Of a stretch of 64,000 nt of DNA, positions 17,476-29,094 are shown piece after piece (positions within the stretch are counted from its first letter, which is position 1; every line of letters begins with the position of its first letter). The position numbers and the translations under genes were made by a program. Under the pieces are notes generated by a model, which saw only the letters and a program-made list of their open reading frames with translations, searched no databases and was not told the origin of the DNA. This DNA comes from Ornithinimicrobium laminariae. GTDB taxonomy: Bacteria; Actinomycetota; Actinomycetes; Actinomycetales; Dermatophilaceae. The DNA is taken from assembly GCF_019457945.1 (NCBI RefSeq), contig NZ_JAHZSU010000002.1:124001-188000 (forward strand), in the 5' to 3' direction.

Positions 17476-18266
17476 GACTGGCCCTCCCCTTCTGAGTCAG
17501 CCTCAAGGTCGGTGTTTGGAGCATTGCCCTCATCGGTGCTCTCGGTCACCGCCGCGTACTCGGTCACCGAAGCAACCTGACCGCGAGCGACCAGCACACG
17601 TGGCACGGACTCTTCAGTCGGGGTGCCATCGGGCAGCAAGGCCGGAGTATCCGCTGCGTTGTGACGCGCGTAGACACCCGGGTTCGGCTTACCCGCGAGC
17701 CACTTCATGGAGCGCACAGTGGCGTTGGAGGTTGCCCGCTGGTTCATCACCGGCCGCAAGCGCTCGTGGTGCGCGAGCACCATTGCGCCCATCACCGAGA
17801 TCACCAACAGCGTGGCCAGAATCTCGAAGCCAAACACCTGACGCTCGAAGATTTCGCGAGCAAGCGCCGTGACCGTTCCTTCTTCTTGAACAGCGGCGAG
17901 GCCAACTGGTTCGCGGAAGGTGACGCTGGCGACACCTGCCATAGCGACGACGACAAAGGCTGCGGCGAGCAAATATGCCCACAGTCGCTGGCCCTTCAAC
18001 GTCTCAACCAGCGAGTCCGAAGCGTCAACACCAACCAGCATGACGACGAACAAGAACAGCATCATGACGGCGCCGGAATAGACGAAGATCTGGATGACGC
18101 CGACGAACTCGGCCTGTTGAGCGATGTAGACAACGCCCATTGAGACCATGACCAGCGCCATCGACATCGCGGCGTGCACGGCCTTGTGAGCGAACAACAA
18201 ACCGAGTGCGCCCAACACCATGGCGGGTGCGATCACCCAAAAAAGAGTTGCTTCTCCCCCAGTCAT
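17472..18266 (-). CDS. nuoJ: NADH-quinone oxidoreductase subunit J
   Basis: A 264-residue membrane subunit of complex I. Five TM helices occupy about residues 1-170, including [20 protein letters not shown], the conserved pi-bulge helix region. A soluble ~90-residue C-terminal tail ([14 protein letters not shown] onward) is longer than in proteobacteria but common in actinomycetes; its last 20 residues are strongly acidic. 4-nt overlaps join it to nuoI and nuoK. Confidence 0.96.
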   Translation of the reverse strand: MTGGEATLFWVIAPAMVLGALGLLFAHKAVHAAMSMALVMVSMGVVYIAQQAEFVGVIQIFVYSGAVMMLFLFVVMLVGVDASDSLVETLKGQRLWAYLLAAAFVVVAMAGVASVTFREPVGLAAVQEEGTVTALAREIFERQVFGFEILATLLVISVMGAMVLAHHERLRPVMNQRATSNATVRSMKWLAGKPNPGVYARHNAADTPALLPDGTPTEESVPRVLVARGQVASVTEYAAVTESTDEGNAPNTDLEADSEGEGQS

Positions 18267-19021
18267 CGGTAAACCTCCTGCGACGACTCAGTGTCGTCGG
18301 TGTGAGCAGCCTGCTGAGCAGCACGATCGCGGTCAACAACAAAATCCTTTTGCGACTGCGTTGGGGCAGTTACCTGGCCCAAGTAGTAGTCGCGTTCTTC
18401 CATGCCATCGGCCATCGGGAACGGCGGTGGCAACATGCCCTCGCGCAGCGGCGCAAGAAGTTGGTGCTTCTCGTAAATCAGTGGTGCCCGCTCGCGGTCC
18501 GCGATTTCGTAGTCGTTGGTCATTGTGAGTGCTCGCGTCGGGCAAGCCTCGATGCACAAACCACAGAAGATGCAGCGCAAGTAGTTGATTTGGTAGACGC
18601 GTCCGTAGCGCTCACCTGGTGAGAAGCGAGCGGCATCGGTGTTGTCGGCGCCTTCAACCAAAATGGCGTCCGCCGGGCAAGCCCAGGCGCACAGTTCGCA
18701 ACCAACACACTTTTCCAGACCATCCGCGTGCCGGTTCAACTGGTGGCGACCGTGAAAACGCGGCTGCGTTGGGCGCGGCTTCTCTGGGTACTCCTCAGTG
18801 GCGACCTTGGTGAACATCGTCTTGAAGGTGACACCGAAACCGGCAACGGGAGCCAGCGTGTCGCTGACCTCGCTGCGGATGCGGGCCATCAGCCCAGACT
18901 TCTCACTCGCCGGAGTGACATCGCCGGTTGTCGCGGCAGGCGAGTTGCCCGTCTGCTTGGCGACGTCCATCTCCTCGTTCTGAGTGTCGTCGTTCGTGTT
19001 GTCCTGCGTCTCATCAGCCAC
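18263..19021 (-). CDS. nuoI: NADH-quinone oxidoreductase subunit I
   Basis: A 252-residue ferredoxin-like subunit carrying clusters N6a and N6b, which pass electrons to NuoB. Two 4Fe-4S motifs are intact: [16 protein letters not shown] and [16 protein letters not shown]. The GTG at 19021 is chosen because a strong GGAGGA site lies 6 nt upstream and it overlaps the nuoH stop by 8 nt; the frame stays open further up with no similarity. About 70 extra polar N-terminal residues and a polar C-terminal tail flank the conserved core. Confidence 0.95.
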   Translation of the reverse strand: MADETQDNTNDDTQNEEMDVAKQTGNSPAATTGDVTPASEKSGLMARIRSEVSDTLAPVAGFGVTFKTMFTKVATEEYPEKPRPTQPRFHGRHQLNRHADGLEKCVGCELCAWACPADAILVEGADNTDAARFSPGERYGRVYQINYLRCIFCGLCIEACPTRALTMTNDYEIADRERAPLIYEKHQLLAPLREGMLPPPFPMADGMEERDYYLGQVTAPTQSQKDFVVDRDRAAQQAAHTDDTESSQEVYR

Positions 19022-20417
19022 GGTCGTCCTCCGAGCTTTCTTCAGTGATGGTGTCGGCGTCGTGGGCCGAGCCCACAATGACTGCCGACGCGGGCGCAAG
19101 CGCGGGCTTGGGCTCGATCAACTTCTGACCGGGCAACGGTGGCACCGGATAGCCGTCCGCGAACGGATCGATCTCTTCAGGCACCTTCCGAGACTCAGCC
19201 TTGGCCTCATCAGCCATGTTGAGGCGGTAGCCAATGAGCCAGCCAGCGGTGATCAGCGAAACGAAGATCAGCGACATGGTGATAACCAGCGGCCAGATGC
19301 CCTCACCAAAGAAGCCTTCGTCAGCCGAGCGCAGCAAGATGGCCACGATGACCCAGGTCAGCGAGATCGGGATCATCAGCTTCCAGCCGAACTTCATGAA
19401 TTGGTCGTAGCGGACACGCGGCAACGAGCCACGCAGCCATACGTAGAAGAAGATGAACGACCACATCTTGGCGGTGAACCACAGGATGCCCCAGTAGCCC
19501 TCGTTGAACATGCCGTCGTTAATCAGGCCGATGCCGAACGGTGCGTAGTAGCCACCGAGGAACAGCGTCGCGGCCAGGGCCGAGACGGTGAACATGTTGA
19601 TGTACTCACCAAGGAAGAACATGCCGAACTTCATCGAGGAGTATTCGGTGTGGAATCCACCACCGAGTTCACCTTCACCTTCGGCCAAGTCGAAGGGCAA
19701 TCGGTTGGTCTCGCCAACCATGGTGATGATGTAGACCACGAACGAAACAGCTAGCGGGAAGACATACCAAAGCCCGTCTTGCGCTGCGACGATTTCGCTC
19801 GTCGACATCGAGCCGGCGAACAGGAACACCGCGACGAGCGCGAGGCCCATGGCGATTTCGTAGGAGATGACCTGAGCGGTTGAGCGCAGGCCACCCAAGA
19901 GTGGGTAGGTCGAGCCTGAGGACCAACCAGCGAGCACGAAGCCGTAGGCACCGACACCGGCTACCGCCAGCACGAGCAGCGTGGCGACGGGTGTGTCGGT
20001 CAACTGCAGCGGCGTGGTGTGGCCGAACATCTCGACCTCGCCACCCATCGGGATGATCGCGAAGGACACGAAGGCAAGCGAACCGACGATAAGCGGGGCG
20101 ATGATGAACATCACCTTGTCAGCGCCCTTGGGCGTGACGTCTTCCTTCATCATCAGCTTGAGGCCGTCAGCCAAGGTCTGGAAGAGACCAAAGGGACCAA
20201 ACCGGTTGGGGCCGGGTCGCTGCTGCATACGACCAATAACGCGGCGCTCAAACCAGATGACCACGAGGACCTGCAGCAGCAGGTAAACGAAGACCAGCAC
20301 AGTCTTGAACAGCGACAACCACCAGGGCGTGTCACTGAAGTCGGCGGCGGGGCCGTCTGCCATGGGCAGCGACACCATCACCTCGGGCATTGATGCCGCT
20401 AGGTGCGCGATGCTCAT
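19014..20417 (-). CDS. nuoH: NADH-quinone oxidoreductase subunit H
   Basis: A 467-residue membrane subunit that joins the peripheral and membrane arms and helps form the quinone chamber. Typical segments are [40 protein letters not shown] and [20 protein letters not shown]. The last ~75 residues (from about 395) form a proline- and acid-rich cytoplasmic tail that is absent from E. coli NuoH. 4-nt overlap with nuoG and 8-nt overlap with nuoI. Confidence 0.97.
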   Translation of the reverse strand: MSIAHLAASMPEVMVSLPMADGPAADFSDTPWWLSLFKTVLVFVYLLLQVLVVIWFERRVIGRMQQRPGPNRFGPFGLFQTLADGLKLMMKEDVTPKGADKVMFIIAPLIVGSLAFVSFAIIPMGGEVEMFGHTTPLQLTDTPVATLLVLAVAGVGAYGFVLAGWSSGSTYPLLGGLRSTAQVISYEIAMGLALVAVFLFAGSMSTSEIVAAQDGLWYVFPLAVSFVVYIITMVGETNRLPFDLAEGEGELGGGFHTEYSSMKFGMFFLGEYINMFTVSALAATLFLGGYYAPFGIGLINDGMFNEGYWGILWFTAKMWSFIFFYVWLRGSLPRVRYDQFMKFGWKLMIPISLTWVIVAILLRSADEGFFGEGIWPLVITMSLIFVSLITAGWLIGYRLNMADEAKAESRKVPEEIDPFADGYPVPPLPGQKLIEPKPALAPASAVIVGSAHDADTITEESSEDDRG

Positions 20418-22879
20418 GCCTGGCCTCCTTGCTTGGCTGCGATCGATACAACCGATCCAGAGTCAGCGCCCAAAGTTGGGCGGACTCGCGAATCGGCCGA
20501 GTTTGTCGGGATCCACACCACGTGATCGGGCATCTCAGTGAGCGCAACAGGGAGTTCGATCGAACCGGCACCCTTGCTCACCACGATGTGCTGGCCATCA
20601 GCCAGGCCAATCGAGGCTGCGGTTTCAGCGGAAACGCGTGCCTGCGCCGTGGGTGCAGTGCCAGCCAAGAACGGCTCGCCGTCCTGCATAGAGCCAGCGT
20701 CCAGCAGGTGGTGCCAGGTCGACAACAGGGCCTGTCCAGCAGCCAGGTCAGCAGGGGCTGGTGCGGCAACCTCTGGCCCAGCAACCGGTCCTTCGAAGGT
20801 GCCAAGGCCAGTCATTTCACGCCTCAAACTAGTCACCGAGGTGGCCCGAAGTGCTACGCCCATGGCTGAGGACAACCGGTCAAGGACCGCGAAGTCGCTC
20901 AGTGCCGCCGAGTCAATCGCCTTGTCAAAACTCTGCAGGCGGCCTTCCCAGTCAGCGTAGGTGCCAGCCTTCTCCTGTTGCGGAGCAACGGGAAGAATGA
21001 CATCGGCGTATTCGTGGACGGCGGTTTCGCGCATCTCAAGCGAGACCACAAAGGCACGCTCCAGCGCGGCGCGAGCCAAGACTGGGTCTGGCAGGTCGTT
21101 GGGGTCAACGCCACCAACAACCAGACCGGCCAATTCGCCGTTTGCGGCCGCCTGCAAGATAGCGGTCGTGTCGCGACCAGCGTTGCCGCTGAGCTCGACG
21201 CCCCAGTTGCCACCGATGTGTGCGCGTGCACCTTCATCAGCGACCGGGTGTCCACCGGGCAGCAAGTTGGGCAGCGCGCCGGTTGCCAAAGCACCAGGCT
21301 CACCCGCACGGCGAGGGATCCAAGCGATGCGGGCGCCCGTCTGTGCAGCCAGCGATGCGACTGCGCTCAAGGCACCGGGAGACGTGGCAAGTCGTTCGCC
21401 GACCATGATCACGGCGTCTGACGTCAGCGAGTCAGATGCGACCTGCAGCGGATTGGCCTGGGGCAGGGGCTCAGCGACAGCGTCGTTGGCCTCGCCCTGG
21501 GTGGCGCGGAAGTTAGCCAACGCCTCAATGACCTCGGCCTCAGTGCCCGGAGCCGCTGGAAGCAAGGTGCCTTCCAACTTTTCCAATCCGCGAGTGGCGA
21601 ACGGCGCAATGCTGAAGACCTGAGTTGAGTTTTTCCGGTTTGCCTTGCGCAACCGCAGGAAGACAATGGGGCTCTCTTCCTCGGGCTCAATGCCGACCAA
21701 GAGGACCGAAGCGGCCTTCTCCAGGTCTGCATAGGTCACCGGGTCAGGGGCTCCCAAGACTGCCGATGCGAGGAACTGCTCCTCTTCATCGGAGTGTGGG
21801 CGAGCGCGGAAGTCAACGTCGTTCGTGCCCAGGGCAACGCGAGCAAACTTGCTGTATGCGTAAGCGTCCTCGACGGTCGCACGACCACCGACGAGCACTC
21901 CAACTCCCCCAGCAACCTTGGCTGCGGCCATACCTGCAGCGGCGGCTTCGTAGGCCTGGTGCCATGCGGCAACCTCGTAGTTGCCATCAGCGTTGCGGAC
22001 GACTGGGTCACGCAGACGGTCGGGAGCGGCTGCATAGGCAAAAGCCCAACGGCCCTTGTCACAGTTCCACTCTTCGTTGACCTCTGGGTTTTCCAAGGCC
22101 ATCCGGCGCAAAACCGTGCCGCGGCGGTGATCGGTGCGGATCGAGCAACCGGCTGCGCAGTGCTCACAGACGCTCGTGGTCGAGACCAGGTCGAACGGAC
22201 GCGAGCGGAAGCGGTAGGCCGAACCGGTCAGTGCACCCACGGGGCAGATCTGCACGGTGTTGCCGGAGAAGTAAGACTCGAAGGGCTTCTCTTGGTAAAT
22301 GCCAACCTGCTGCAGGGCGCCACGCTCGATCAAAGCAATGAACGGGTCACCGGCAATCTGGTCGGAGAATCGGGTGCAGCGGGCACACAGCACGCAGCGC
22401 TCACGGTCCAGCAGCACCTGCGCCGAAATGTTGATCGGCTTGGGGAAGGTGCGCTTCACATCTTCAAAGCGGCTTTTCGAGCGGTTGCTCCTCATCGCCT
22501 GGTTTTGCAGCGGGCACTCGCCACCCTTGTCGCAGACCGGGCAGTCGAGAGGGTGGTTGATGAGCAAGAGTTCCATCACGCCCTCTTGTGCCTTCTCGGC
22601 GACCTTGGACGACTCCTGCGTGTTAACCACCATGCCTGCGCTGGCGGCCATCGTGCAGGAGGCCTGCGGCTTAGGCATCGGGCGAACGTTGCCCTCGCGG
22701 TCTGGCATCGCCACATCGACCAAACACTGACGGCATGCGCCGACCGGCTCAAGCAGCGGGTGATCGCAGAAACGCGGAATCTGGATACCCAGTTCTTCAG
22801 CGGCGCGGATCAACAGCGTGCCCTTCGGAACGCTGATTTCCTGACCGTCAATAGTCAGGTTGACCTTGTCTTCACTCAT
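20414..22879 (-). CDS. nuoG: NADH-quinone oxidoreductase subunit G
   Basis: An 821-residue iron-sulfur subunit of the NADH dehydrogenase module. N-terminal clusters: 2Fe-2S ligands in [20 protein letters not shown]5 and N4 ligands in [30 protein letters not shown] and ICPVGALT. A fourth set, CEHCAAGC followed 27 residues later by a cysteine (WNCDKGRW), supports the extra cluster N7 near the molybdopterin-like domain. The C-terminal half is a degenerate molybdopterin oxidoreductase fold. It overlaps nuoF and nuoH by 4 nt each. Confidence 0.97.
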   Translation of the reverse strand: MSEDKVNLTIDGQEISVPKGTLLIRAAEELGIQIPRFCDHPLLEPVGACRQCLVDVAMPDREGNVRPMPKPQASCTMAASAGMVVNTQESSKVAEKAQEGVMELLLINHPLDCPVCDKGGECPLQNQAMRSNRSKSRFEDVKRTFPKPINISAQVLLDRERCVLCARCTRFSDQIAGDPFIALIERGALQQVGIYQEKPFESYFSGNTVQICPVGALTGSAYRFRSRPFDLVSTTSVCEHCAAGCSIRTDHRRGTVLRRMALENPEVNEEWNCDKGRWAFAYAAAPDRLRDPVVRNADGNYEVAAWHQAYEAAAAGMAAAKVAGGVGVLVGGRATVEDAYAYSKFARVALGTNDVDFRARPHSDEEEQFLASAVLGAPDPVTYADLEKAASVLLVGIEPEEESPIVFLRLRKANRKNSTQVFSIAPFATRGLEKLEGTLLPAAPGTEAEVIEALANFRATQGEANDAVAEPLPQANPLQVASDSLTSDAVIMVGERLATSPGALSAVASLAAQTGARIAWIPRRAGEPGALATGALPNLLPGGHPVADEGARAHIGGNWGVELSGNAGRDTTAILQAAANGELAGLVVGGVDPNDLPDPVLARAALERAFVVSLEMRETAVHEYADVILPVAPQQEKAGTYADWEGRLQSFDKAIDSAALSDFAVLDRLSSAMGVALRATSVTSLRREMTGLGTFEGPVAGPEVAAPAPADLAAGQALLSTWHHLLDAGSMQDGEPFLAGTAPTAQARVSAETAASIGLADGQHIVVSKGAGSIELPVALTEMPDHVVWIPTNSADSRVRPTLGADSGSVVSIAAKQGGQA

Positions 22880-24189
22880 GCGGAGAGTGTCTCCTTCGCA
22901 AACAGCGTTGAACGCTGGGGCGGGAACAATTCGGAGGCTGGCGTATGCATACCGGCTTCGAATTCCTCGCGGAAATACTGGACAGCGGAAGTGATGGGGC
23001 TCGTCGCACCATCACCCAGGGCGCAGAACGAACGGCCCAAGATGTTGTCGCAGATATCGACCAACTTGTCGATGTCGTCCTGGCTGCCGCGGCCTGCTTC
23101 GAGGCGCTCCATGATCTGCTTCAACCAGAAGGTGCCTTCGCGGCAGGGGGTGCACTTGCCGCAGGACTCGTGAGCGTAAAAGTCCGTCCAACGCGAGACG
23201 GCGCGGACCACCGAGGTGGTCTCATCGAAGATCTGCAGCGCACGGGTGCCCAACATCGAGCCGGCCGCAGCGACCGAGTCGAAGTCCAGGGGCACGTCAA
23301 GGTGCTCGTCGGTGAAGATCGGGGTGGATGAGCCGCCCGGGGTCCAGAACTTCAACTGGTGGCCCTCGCGGATGCCGCCAGCCATGTCAAGCAGTTCACG
23401 CAGCGTGATACCCAGCGGCGCTTCATACTGACCGGGCCGGGTGACGTGCCCGGAGAGGCTGAAGAAACCGAAGCCTTGCGACTTCTCAGTGCCCATCCCG
23501 GTGAACCAGTCTTTGCCGTTCAACACGATCGGCGGAACCGACGCGATCGACTCAACGTTGTTGACCACAGTGGGTCGGGCGTACAGACCGGCGACGGCTG
23601 GGAACGGAGGCTTCAAGCGTGGCTGGCCACGACGTCCCTCAAGGGAGTCGAGCAGCGCAGTTTCTTCACCGCAGATGTATGCGCCGGCACCAGAGTGGAC
23701 GGTGATGTCCAGGTTCAGGCCGGTGCCCATGATGTCTTTGCCGAGGTAGCCGGCCGCATAGGCCTCTTCGACGGCCTTCATCAGGCGGCGGTAGACGTGC
23801 ACGACTTCACCGCGCACGTAGATGAACGCGTGCTCGCAACCAATAGCATACGAGGTGATGATCATGCCCTCGATCAGGAAGTGCGGGGCGGCCATCATCA
23901 GTGGCACGTCCTTGCAGGTCCCGGGCTCAGACTCATCAGCGTTGATGACGAGGTAGCGGGGGCCACCGTCTGGCGGAGGCAAGAAGCCCCACTTCAGACC
24001 GGTGGGGAAGCCTGCGCCACCACGACCACGCAAGCCGGAGCCCTTGGCCATGTCGACCAAGTCTGCGGCCGGCTGGTCCAGCGCCTTGCGCAGGGCCTTG
24101 TAGCCGTCGTTGGCTTCGTAGGTCTCCAATGTCCAGGACTGGGGGTGATCCCAGAACTTGGACAGGATCGGTGTCAGCTCGGTGCTCAC
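22876..24189 (-). CDS. nuoF: NADH-quinone oxidoreductase subunit F
   Basis: A 437-residue NADH- and FMN-binding subunit where electrons enter complex I. NADH-site glycine-rich loop: [27 protein letters not shown] segment is present. The N3 cluster ligands are in [15 protein letters not shown] and the distal SFCALGDGA. Length and motifs are complete. Overlaps nuoE and nuoG by 4 nt each. Confidence 0.97.
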   Translation of the reverse strand: MSTELTPILSKFWDHPQSWTLETYEANDGYKALRKALDQPAADLVDMAKGSGLRGRGGAGFPTGLKWGFLPPPDGGPRYLVINADESEPGTCKDVPLMMAAPHFLIEGMIITSYAIGCEHAFIYVRGEVVHVYRRLMKAVEEAYAAGYLGKDIMGTGLNLDITVHSGAGAYICGEETALLDSLEGRRGQPRLKPPFPAVAGLYARPTVVNNVESIASVPPIVLNGKDWFTGMGTEKSQGFGFFSLSGHVTRPGQYEAPLGITLRELLDMAGGIREGHQLKFWTPGGSSTPIFTDEHLDVPLDFDSVAAAGSMLGTRALQIFDETTSVVRAVSRWTDFYAHESCGKCTPCREGTFWLKQIMERLEAGRGSQDDIDKLVDICDNILGRSFCALGDGATSPITSAVQYFREEFEAGMHTPASELFPPQRSTLFAKETLSA

Positions 24190-25007
24190 TTCTCCGCTCC
24201 TTCATCATCCGACGTGGTCGGGGCTGCCGGGGCAGTCCAGCCGTTCTTTGCGGCAACCTTGACGCCCTCAAGGGAGGCCGGTCCGGCGCCAACACCTTCG
24301 TCTGCTCGACCATCAGTGAAGCCAGCCAGCACCCGCGAGACCTGCTTGAACGAGCAAACCTTTGAGGCGCCACGGGTCGGAACGACGTCTTTGCCGTCCC
24401 GTAGGTCATCAACCAACTTTTTGGTTGAGTCTGGCGTCTGGTCGTCGAAGAACTCCCAGTTGACCATCACGACTGGGGCGTAGTCACAAGCCGCGTTGCA
24501 CTCAACGCGCTCTAGGGTGATGGAACCGTCTTCAGTCGTCTCATCATGGCCAATGCCCAGGTGATCACTGACCTCGTCAAAGATCTGGTCACCACCCATC
24601 ACGGCGCACAAGGTGTTGGTGCACACGCCGACCGTGTATTCACCATTGGGGTGGCGCTTGTACTGGGTGTAGAAGGTGGCAACTCCGCTAACCTCGGCGG
24701 TCGACAGGTCGAGTTGCTCAGCGCAGAACTGGACTCCACGGCCGGTGATGTAGCCATCAATTGACTGCACGAGGTGCAACAGCGGCAACAGCGCCGAACG
24801 CTTTTGCGGGTAGCGGCTGATCAAGTCAGCAGCGTCTGCCTGCATTTTGGCCAGGACCTCAGCCGGGTAGCCCTCGTCCGAGGGATGCAACGGCGTGTGG
24901 TGGTGCAACGGGCCGTGATCGGAATGGCCCGGAACGCTGTGGTGGACGCGACGCTCGGTGGCTTCGTCCAACTGACTGCGCATGTCCTCCTGCTCGTGCT
25001 GGCTCAT
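24186..25007 (-). CDS. nuoE: NADH-quinone oxidoreductase subunit E
   Basis: A 273-residue thioredoxin-like 2Fe-2S subunit (cluster N1a). Ligands are in [11 protein letters not shown] and, about 35 residues on, [10 protein letters not shown]. The core (about residues 45-215) is flanked by additions: an N-terminal extension with eight histidines between residues 22 and 41, and a C-terminal tail of ~60 residues. The start ATG overlaps the nuoD stop by 4 nt; a second ATG (residue 9) is possible and would still keep the His-rich segment. Confidence 0.95.
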   Translation of the reverse strand: MSQHEQEDMRSQLDEATERRVHHSVPGHSDHGPLHHHTPLHPSDEGYPAEVLAKMQADAADLISRYPQKRSALLPLLHLVQSIDGYITGRGVQFCAEQLDLSTAEVSGVATFYTQYKRHPNGEYTVGVCTNTLCAVMGGDQIFDEVSDHLGIGHDETTEDGSITLERVECNAACDYAPVVMVNWEFFDDQTPDSTKKLVDDLRDGKDVVPTRGASKVCSFKQVSRVLAGFTDGRADEGVGAGPASLEGVKVAAKNGWTAPAAPTTSDDEGAEK

Positions 25008-26344
25008 CGGTCCACGCCTCCCATCACGGGGTCGATCGAAGCAACAGCGACAATGACGTCGGCCACCAGGCCGCCTTCACTCAACACCGAGGCTGCCTGC
25101 AAGTTGTGGAATGAGGGATCACGGAAGTGTGCCCGGAAGGGGCGCGTCCCGCCATCAGAAACCAGGTGCACCCCTAGCTCGCCTTTGGGCGACTCAATGG
25201 CGCTGTAGACCTGTCCGGGCGGCACGCGGAAACCTTCGGTCACCAACTTGAAGTGGTAAATGAGGGATTCCATCGAAGTGCCCATGATTTCGCGAATGTG
25301 ATCGAGTGAGTTGCCTTGGCCGTCAGCGCCAATGCTCAGCTGAGCGGGCCAGGCGATGTTCTTGTCTTCAACCATGACGGGCTGGCCTTCGGACTCGCGC
25401 AAGAAGGCAATCGCCTGCTCGGAGATTTTGATGGACTCCCACATCTCGTCGATCCGGATGCGAATGCGTCCGTACGCGTCCATGTCGTCGCGGGTCTTGA
25501 CCTCGAAGTCGTACTTTTCGTAGGTGCAGTACGGCTCCGACTTGCGCAAGTCATGCGGCAAGCCGGTGGAGCGCAAGATCGGGCCGGTAATACCCAGTGC
25601 CATACAGCCGGCCAAGCTCAAGTAGCCAACGTCAACCGTGCGGGCCTTCAGGACCGGGTTTTCGTTGAGCAACAACTCAAGCTCGCGCAAGCCGCCCTTG
25701 AGGTCGGCGAGCTCCTTCTCGAGCATTTCCAGGCCACCCTCGGGGATGTCCTGGGCGACGCCGCCGGGGCGGATGTATGCGTGGTTCATGCGCAGACCGG
25801 TCGTTGCCTCAAAGAAACGCAAGACGCGCTCGCGCTCACGGAAACACGTGGTCATAACGGTGGTGGCACCCAACTCCATGCCGCCCGTGCCCAGCGCAAT
25901 CAGGTGCGACCCGATGCGGTTGAGCTCCATCATCAGCACGCGGATGTCGCTGGCGCGCTCAGGCACGTCAATGCCCAGCAGCTTTTCGATACCGAGGCAG
26001 TAGACCGCCTCGTTAAAGATCGGCGTCAGGTAGTCCATCCGGGTCGCGAACGTGGTGCCCTGCACCCAGGTGCGGAACTCCATGTTCTTCTCGATCCCGG
26101 TGTGCAGATAGCCAATGCCGGCACGGGCCTCACGGACAGTTTCGCCATCGAGTTCGAGGATGAGACGGAGCACTCCGTGGGTTGAGGGGTGCTGCGGGCC
26201 CATGTTGACGACGATGCGCTCTTCGCCAACGGCTGCAATGTCCTCGGTGATTTGGTCCCAGTCGCCACCGGCCGCGTTGAACACTGCGCCAGCGGTCTCG
26301 TCGTCGCCGAAGAGGTCCTGGTTTGCTTGGGTTTCAGTCGACAT
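25004..26344 (-). CDS. nuoD: NADH-quinone oxidoreductase subunit D
   Basis: A 446-residue quinone-site subunit of the peripheral arm, not fused to NuoC. Family segments are [36 protein letters not shown] and [17 protein letters not shown]; the quinone-site histidine and tyrosine positions (HPSTHG and the YLTPIF segment) are present. The ~40-residue N-terminal extension is actinobacterial. It overlaps nuoC by one base and nuoE by 4 nt. Confidence 0.97.
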   Translation of the reverse strand: MSTETQANQDLFGDDETAGAVFNAAGGDWDQITEDIAAVGEERIVVNMGPQHPSTHGVLRLILELDGETVREARAGIGYLHTGIEKNMEFRTWVQGTTFATRMDYLTPIFNEAVYCLGIEKLLGIDVPERASDIRVLMMELNRIGSHLIALGTGGMELGATTVMTTCFRERERVLRFFEATTGLRMNHAYIRPGGVAQDIPEGGLEMLEKELADLKGGLRELELLLNENPVLKARTVDVGYLSLAGCMALGITGPILRSTGLPHDLRKSEPYCTYEKYDFEVKTRDDMDAYGRIRIRIDEMWESIKISEQAIAFLRESEGQPVMVEDKNIAWPAQLSIGADGQGNSLDHIREIMGTSMESLIYHFKLVTEGFRVPPGQVYSAIESPKGELGVHLVSDGGTRPFRAHFRDPSFHNLQAASVLSEGGLVADVIVAVASIDPVMGGVDR

Positions 26345-27132
26345 CAGCTGTAACTCCTACGCTGGTCGGGGGCCGGAATCGATGCGCCCTTGTATTCCAC
26401 CGGGATACCACCCAACGGGTAGTCCTTGCGCTGCGGGTGACCCGGCCAGTCGTCCGGCATCAAGATGCGGGTCAAACCGGGGTGGCCCTCAAAAACAATG
26501 CCGAACATGTCGTATGTCTCGCGCTCGTGCCAGTCAATGGCCGGGTAGACATCCACAATTGACGGCAGCACCGCGTGGTCATCTGAACAGCTGAGTTCAA
26601 GGCGCACGCGACGCATGTTGTGCGTGATTGACGCGAAGTGATAAACAGCGTGCAACTCTTCGCCGACCAACTCGGGGTAGTTGACGCCGCTGACGCCCAA
26701 GCACATTTCGAAGCGCAGGTTTGCGTCATCACGCATCACCATGGCGACCTCGCGCAGGTGCTGCGGGCTCACGTGCAGGGTCAGGTCGCCACGGTCCACA
26801 ACGACCTTAGGCACGGCAGCGTCGAAGTCACTGACACCGGCGGCGAGGAAGTCAACGATCTCGTCGAAGTAGCCGCCGTACGGACGCTGGCTGGCCGGAG
26901 GGAAGAGCACCGGCTGGTTGAGACCGCCATAGCCTGAAGTGTCGTTGCCGAGCGATGAGCCAAACATGCCCTGCTTTTGGGCAACAACGGTCGCGCTGGG
27001 CTCTGGCGCGTCGGCCGGGACCTGCTCTTCATGCTTGTTGATGGCCTCAGTTGTCTTGAGGTCTTCGCTCTCGCGGCTCTCACCCAGAGTGCCCTTGTCG
27101 GGGCTGTTCTTGTTCGTCTTCTCTTTGCCCAT
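26344..27132 (-). CDS. nuoC: NADH-quinone oxidoreductase subunit C
   Basis: A 262-residue peripheral-arm subunit. The conserved C-terminal signature is [20 protein letters not shown] followed by [21 protein letters not shown]. The first ~75 residues are polar and low-complexity ([21 protein letters not shown]), a leader seen in actinomycetes rather than in E. coli. One-base overlaps with nuoB (upstream) and nuoD (downstream). Confidence 0.96.
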   Translation of the reverse strand: MGKEKTNKNSPDKGTLGESRESEDLKTTEAINKHEEQVPADAPEPSATVVAQKQGMFGSSLGNDTSGYGGLNQPVLFPPASQRPYGGYFDEIVDFLAAGVSDFDAAVPKVVVDRGDLTLHVSPQHLREVAMVMRDDANLRFEMCLGVSGVNYPELVGEELHAVYHFASITHNMRRVRLELSCSDDHAVLPSIVDVYPAIDWHERETYDMFGIVFEGHPGLTRILMPDDWPGHPQRKDYPLGGIPVEYKGASIPAPDQRRSYS

Positions 27133-27686
27133 CAGGCCAGCAACCCCTTCATCTCGTGCTTCGGCGTCGCGCTCAACGCTGCGGCCTCGGCGGCACGAGC
27201 AGCCTTCACGCGGTCAACACCAATCTTGCTGGAGCGAATCTGCTCATGGAGCTCCAAGATGGCGTTCAAGAGCATCTGCGGGCGAGGCGGGCAACCGGGC
27301 AAATAAATGTCGACCGGCACGATGTGGTCGACGCCCTGCACGATGGCGTAGTTGTTGAACATGCCGCCGGAGCTGGCGCAGACGCCCATGGACAGAACCC
27401 ACTTGGGGTTAGGCATTTGGTCATAGACCTGACGAACGACCGGGGCCATCTTCTGGCTCACCCGGCCGGCAACAATCATCAAGTCGGCCTGACGCGGCGT
27501 AGCGGCGAAGCGCTCCATGCCGAATCGAGCGATGTCGTAGTCGGGCGTACCGACCGCCATCATCTCGATCGCGCAACAGGCGAGGCCGAAGGTCGCTGGC
27601 CAAATCGACCGCGACTGCATCTGGCCAACCATGGTTTCAACCGAGGTGAGCAGAAAGCCCGAGGGGAGCTTTTCTTCGAGACCCAT
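27132..27686 (-). CDS. nuoB: NADH-quinone oxidoreductase subunit B
   Basis: A 184-residue subunit carrying the terminal cluster N2 next to the quinone site. Tandem cysteines are in [10 protein letters not shown], with further ligands in [10 protein letters not shown] and [10 protein letters not shown]. The ATG at 27686 ([10 protein letters not shown]) is the family start and follows a GAAAGGACGG ribosome binding site; the frame opens upstream but without similarity. A 73-bp gap separates it from nuoA, the largest inside the operon. Confidence 0.96.
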   Translation of the reverse strand: MGLEEKLPSGFLLTSVETMVGQMQSRSIWPATFGLACCAIEMMAVGTPDYDIARFGMERFAATPRQADLMIVAGRVSQKMAPVVRQVYDQMPNPKWVLSMGVCASSGGMFNNYAIVQGVDHIVPVDIYLPGCPPRPQMLLNAILELHEQIRSSKIGVDRVKAARAAEAAALSATPKHEMKGLLA

Positions 27687-27759
27687 GCTTCTCAACCGTC
27701 CTTTCGAGCACGCTGTGCAACGTGCGGCATACACATGTCAGTGGTGAGCGCAGTACTGG

Positions 27760-28122
27760 TTAGTCCCACTCGAGACCGCCCCGGCTCCACTCGTAGATGA
27801 ACGGCACCGAGACCACAGTGAGGAAGAGCAGCATCGCGAGGACCGAGAAGAGCCCAACCTGGTCGAAGGCCACGGCGAACGGGTAGAGAAACAAGACCTC
27901 AACGTCGAAGACGATGAAGAGCATGGCCGTCAGGTAGTACTTAATCGGCACGCGCCCGCCATCGACAGCCTGTGGCGTCGGTTGGATGCCGCATTCGTAT
28001 GCCTCGGCCTTAGCCCGGTTGTATGTCTTGCGGCCGATGAGAGCTCCTGCCCCCACCGAACCCCCGGCGAAGAGCAAACCCAAAGCAAAGAAGAACAGCA
28101 ACGGGAGGTAAGGATCGTGCAT
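27760..28122 (-). CDS. nuoA: NADH-quinone oxidoreductase subunit A
   Basis: A 120-residue three-helix membrane subunit, first gene of the nuo operon. The conserved loop KAEAYECGIQPT bears the family cysteine, and IFDVEVLFLYPFAV-type acidic helix 2 is present as FIVFDVEVLFLYPFAV. The ATG at 28122 lies 9 nt after GGAGG; a GTG three codons earlier would abut the ribosome binding site and is less likely. Confidence 0.96.
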   Translation of the reverse strand: MHDPYLPLLFFFALGLLFAGGSVGAGALIGRKTYNRAKAEAYECGIQPTPQAVDGGRVPIKYYLTAMLFIVFDVEVLFLYPFAVAFDQVGLFSVLAMLLFLTVVSVPFIYEWSRGGLEWD

Positions 28123-28277
28123 CCTTGCCACCCTCCTTTCGGTGCCGGTACATCGACGCGGTAATACCGGACGATCTGGTCATGACTGCCACAATCTTAG
28201 GGCCGTCCACTCTCAGCGCGCTCGCAGGGTCGATCACGATTTGATCGCGGTCGGGTCCAAACTCCCCTGCAGGTGGC

Positions 28278-28295
28278 TTGTGAAGCATTTCACTA
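28278..28295. promoter_or_regulatory. Rex-type operator (ROP) upstream of nuoA
   Basis: TTGTGAAGCATTTCACTA matches the Rex operator consensus known from Streptomyces, TTGTGAANNNNTTCACAA, at all but one conserved position. On the nuo strand it lies just downstream of a TAGAAT -10-like hexamer, where a bound repressor would block transcription. Rex senses NADH/NAD+ and controls nuo in Streptomyces. Binding here is inferred; no rex gene is in the window. Confidence 0.72.
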
Positions 28296-28304
28296 TTCGT
28301 CGGG

Positions 28305-28310
28305 ATTCTA
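28305..28310 (-). promoter_or_regulatory. Possible -10 element of the nuo promoter
   Basis: Read on the minus strand this is TAGAAT, 10 nt before the Rex-type operator. A TCGACA hexamer 19 nt upstream could be a weak, over-spaced -35. The remainder of the 280-bp space between nuoA and menG contains no gene that I can support. Confidence 0.35.
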
Positions 28311-28401
28311 CGCTGGCGGCTGGCAACGCTGTCGAGATAGGTCACCCTGACTTGGCACCTGCTCGAGCGGTCACGCGGTCGATGACAGCCCTTTCCGAGC
28401 T

Positions 28402-29094
28402 TTAGGGATTGATCGCGTGGTGGATCGAAACGATCCCACCGGTGAGATTGCGCCAACTGACCTGAGCCCAGCCAGCCGAATCGACCTTTGCCGCCAGGGC
28501 TTGCTGGTCGGGCCAGGCTTGAATCGACTCCGCCAAATAGACATAGGAGTCGGGGTTGCTGCTGATCTTGCGGGCAACCGCAGGGAGCGCACGCATCAGA
28601 TATTCGGTGTAAACGACACGGAACGGTTTAATGACCGGCTGGCTGAACTCGCAAATAACCAGGCGTCCACCGGGCTTGGTCACCCGCGAGAACTCCTGCA
28701 GAGCAGCATCGACGTCAGCGACGTTGCGCAGGCCAAAAGACATCGTGACGACATCAAAACTGTCGTCAGCAAAGGGCAAGTTGAGCGCGTCTGCGGCGGT
28801 GAAAGGCATATCGGGGCGCCGGCGACGGCCTTCGCGCAGCATGCCAATGGAGAAGTCAGCCGGCACGATCTCAATGTCCGCGTCGGCGAACGGCTCACTG
28901 CTCGTGCCCGTCCCGGCTGCAATGTCGAGGATTCGCTCCCCCGATTTTGCTTGCACGGCCTTCACTACCGCGCGGCGCCAAAGGCGGGCATGCCCCATCG
29001 AAAGAACGTCGTTGGTCAGGTCATATTTTGAGGCCACATCATCGAACATCGAGGCGACTTCGGCTGGTTGCTTGTCGAGGCTGGCACGCTGCAT
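28402..29094 (-). CDS. menG: Demethylmenaquinone methyltransferase
   Basis: A 230-residue SAM-dependent methyltransferase (UbiE/MenG family) for the last step of menaquinone synthesis, methylating demethylmenaquinone. Motif I is [17 protein letters not shown]; family boxes [18 protein letters not shown] and [20 protein letters not shown] are clear. The ATG at 29094 gives the standard start; the frame runs on upstream through menF as non-coding antisense. Divergent from menF with only 37 bp between starts, so promoters overlap. No ubiquinone genes are seen, which supports the menaquinone assignment. Confidence 0.93.
   Translation of the reverse strand: MQRASLDKQPAEVASMFDDVASKYDLTNDVLSMGHARLWRRAVVKAVQAKSGERILDIAAGTGTSSEPFADADIEIVPADFSIGMLREGRRRRPDMPFTAADALNLPFADDSFDVVTMSFGLRNVADVDAALQEFSRVTKPGGRLVICEFSQPVIKPFRVVYTEYLMRALPAVARKISSNPDSYVYLAESIQAWPDQQALAAKVDSAGWAQVSWRNLTGGIVSIHHAINP

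Noticed and set aside
21794..23173. 459-residue open frame on + antisense to nuoG
   Set aside because: Complement of nuoG and the end of nuoF, both with intact cluster motifs.
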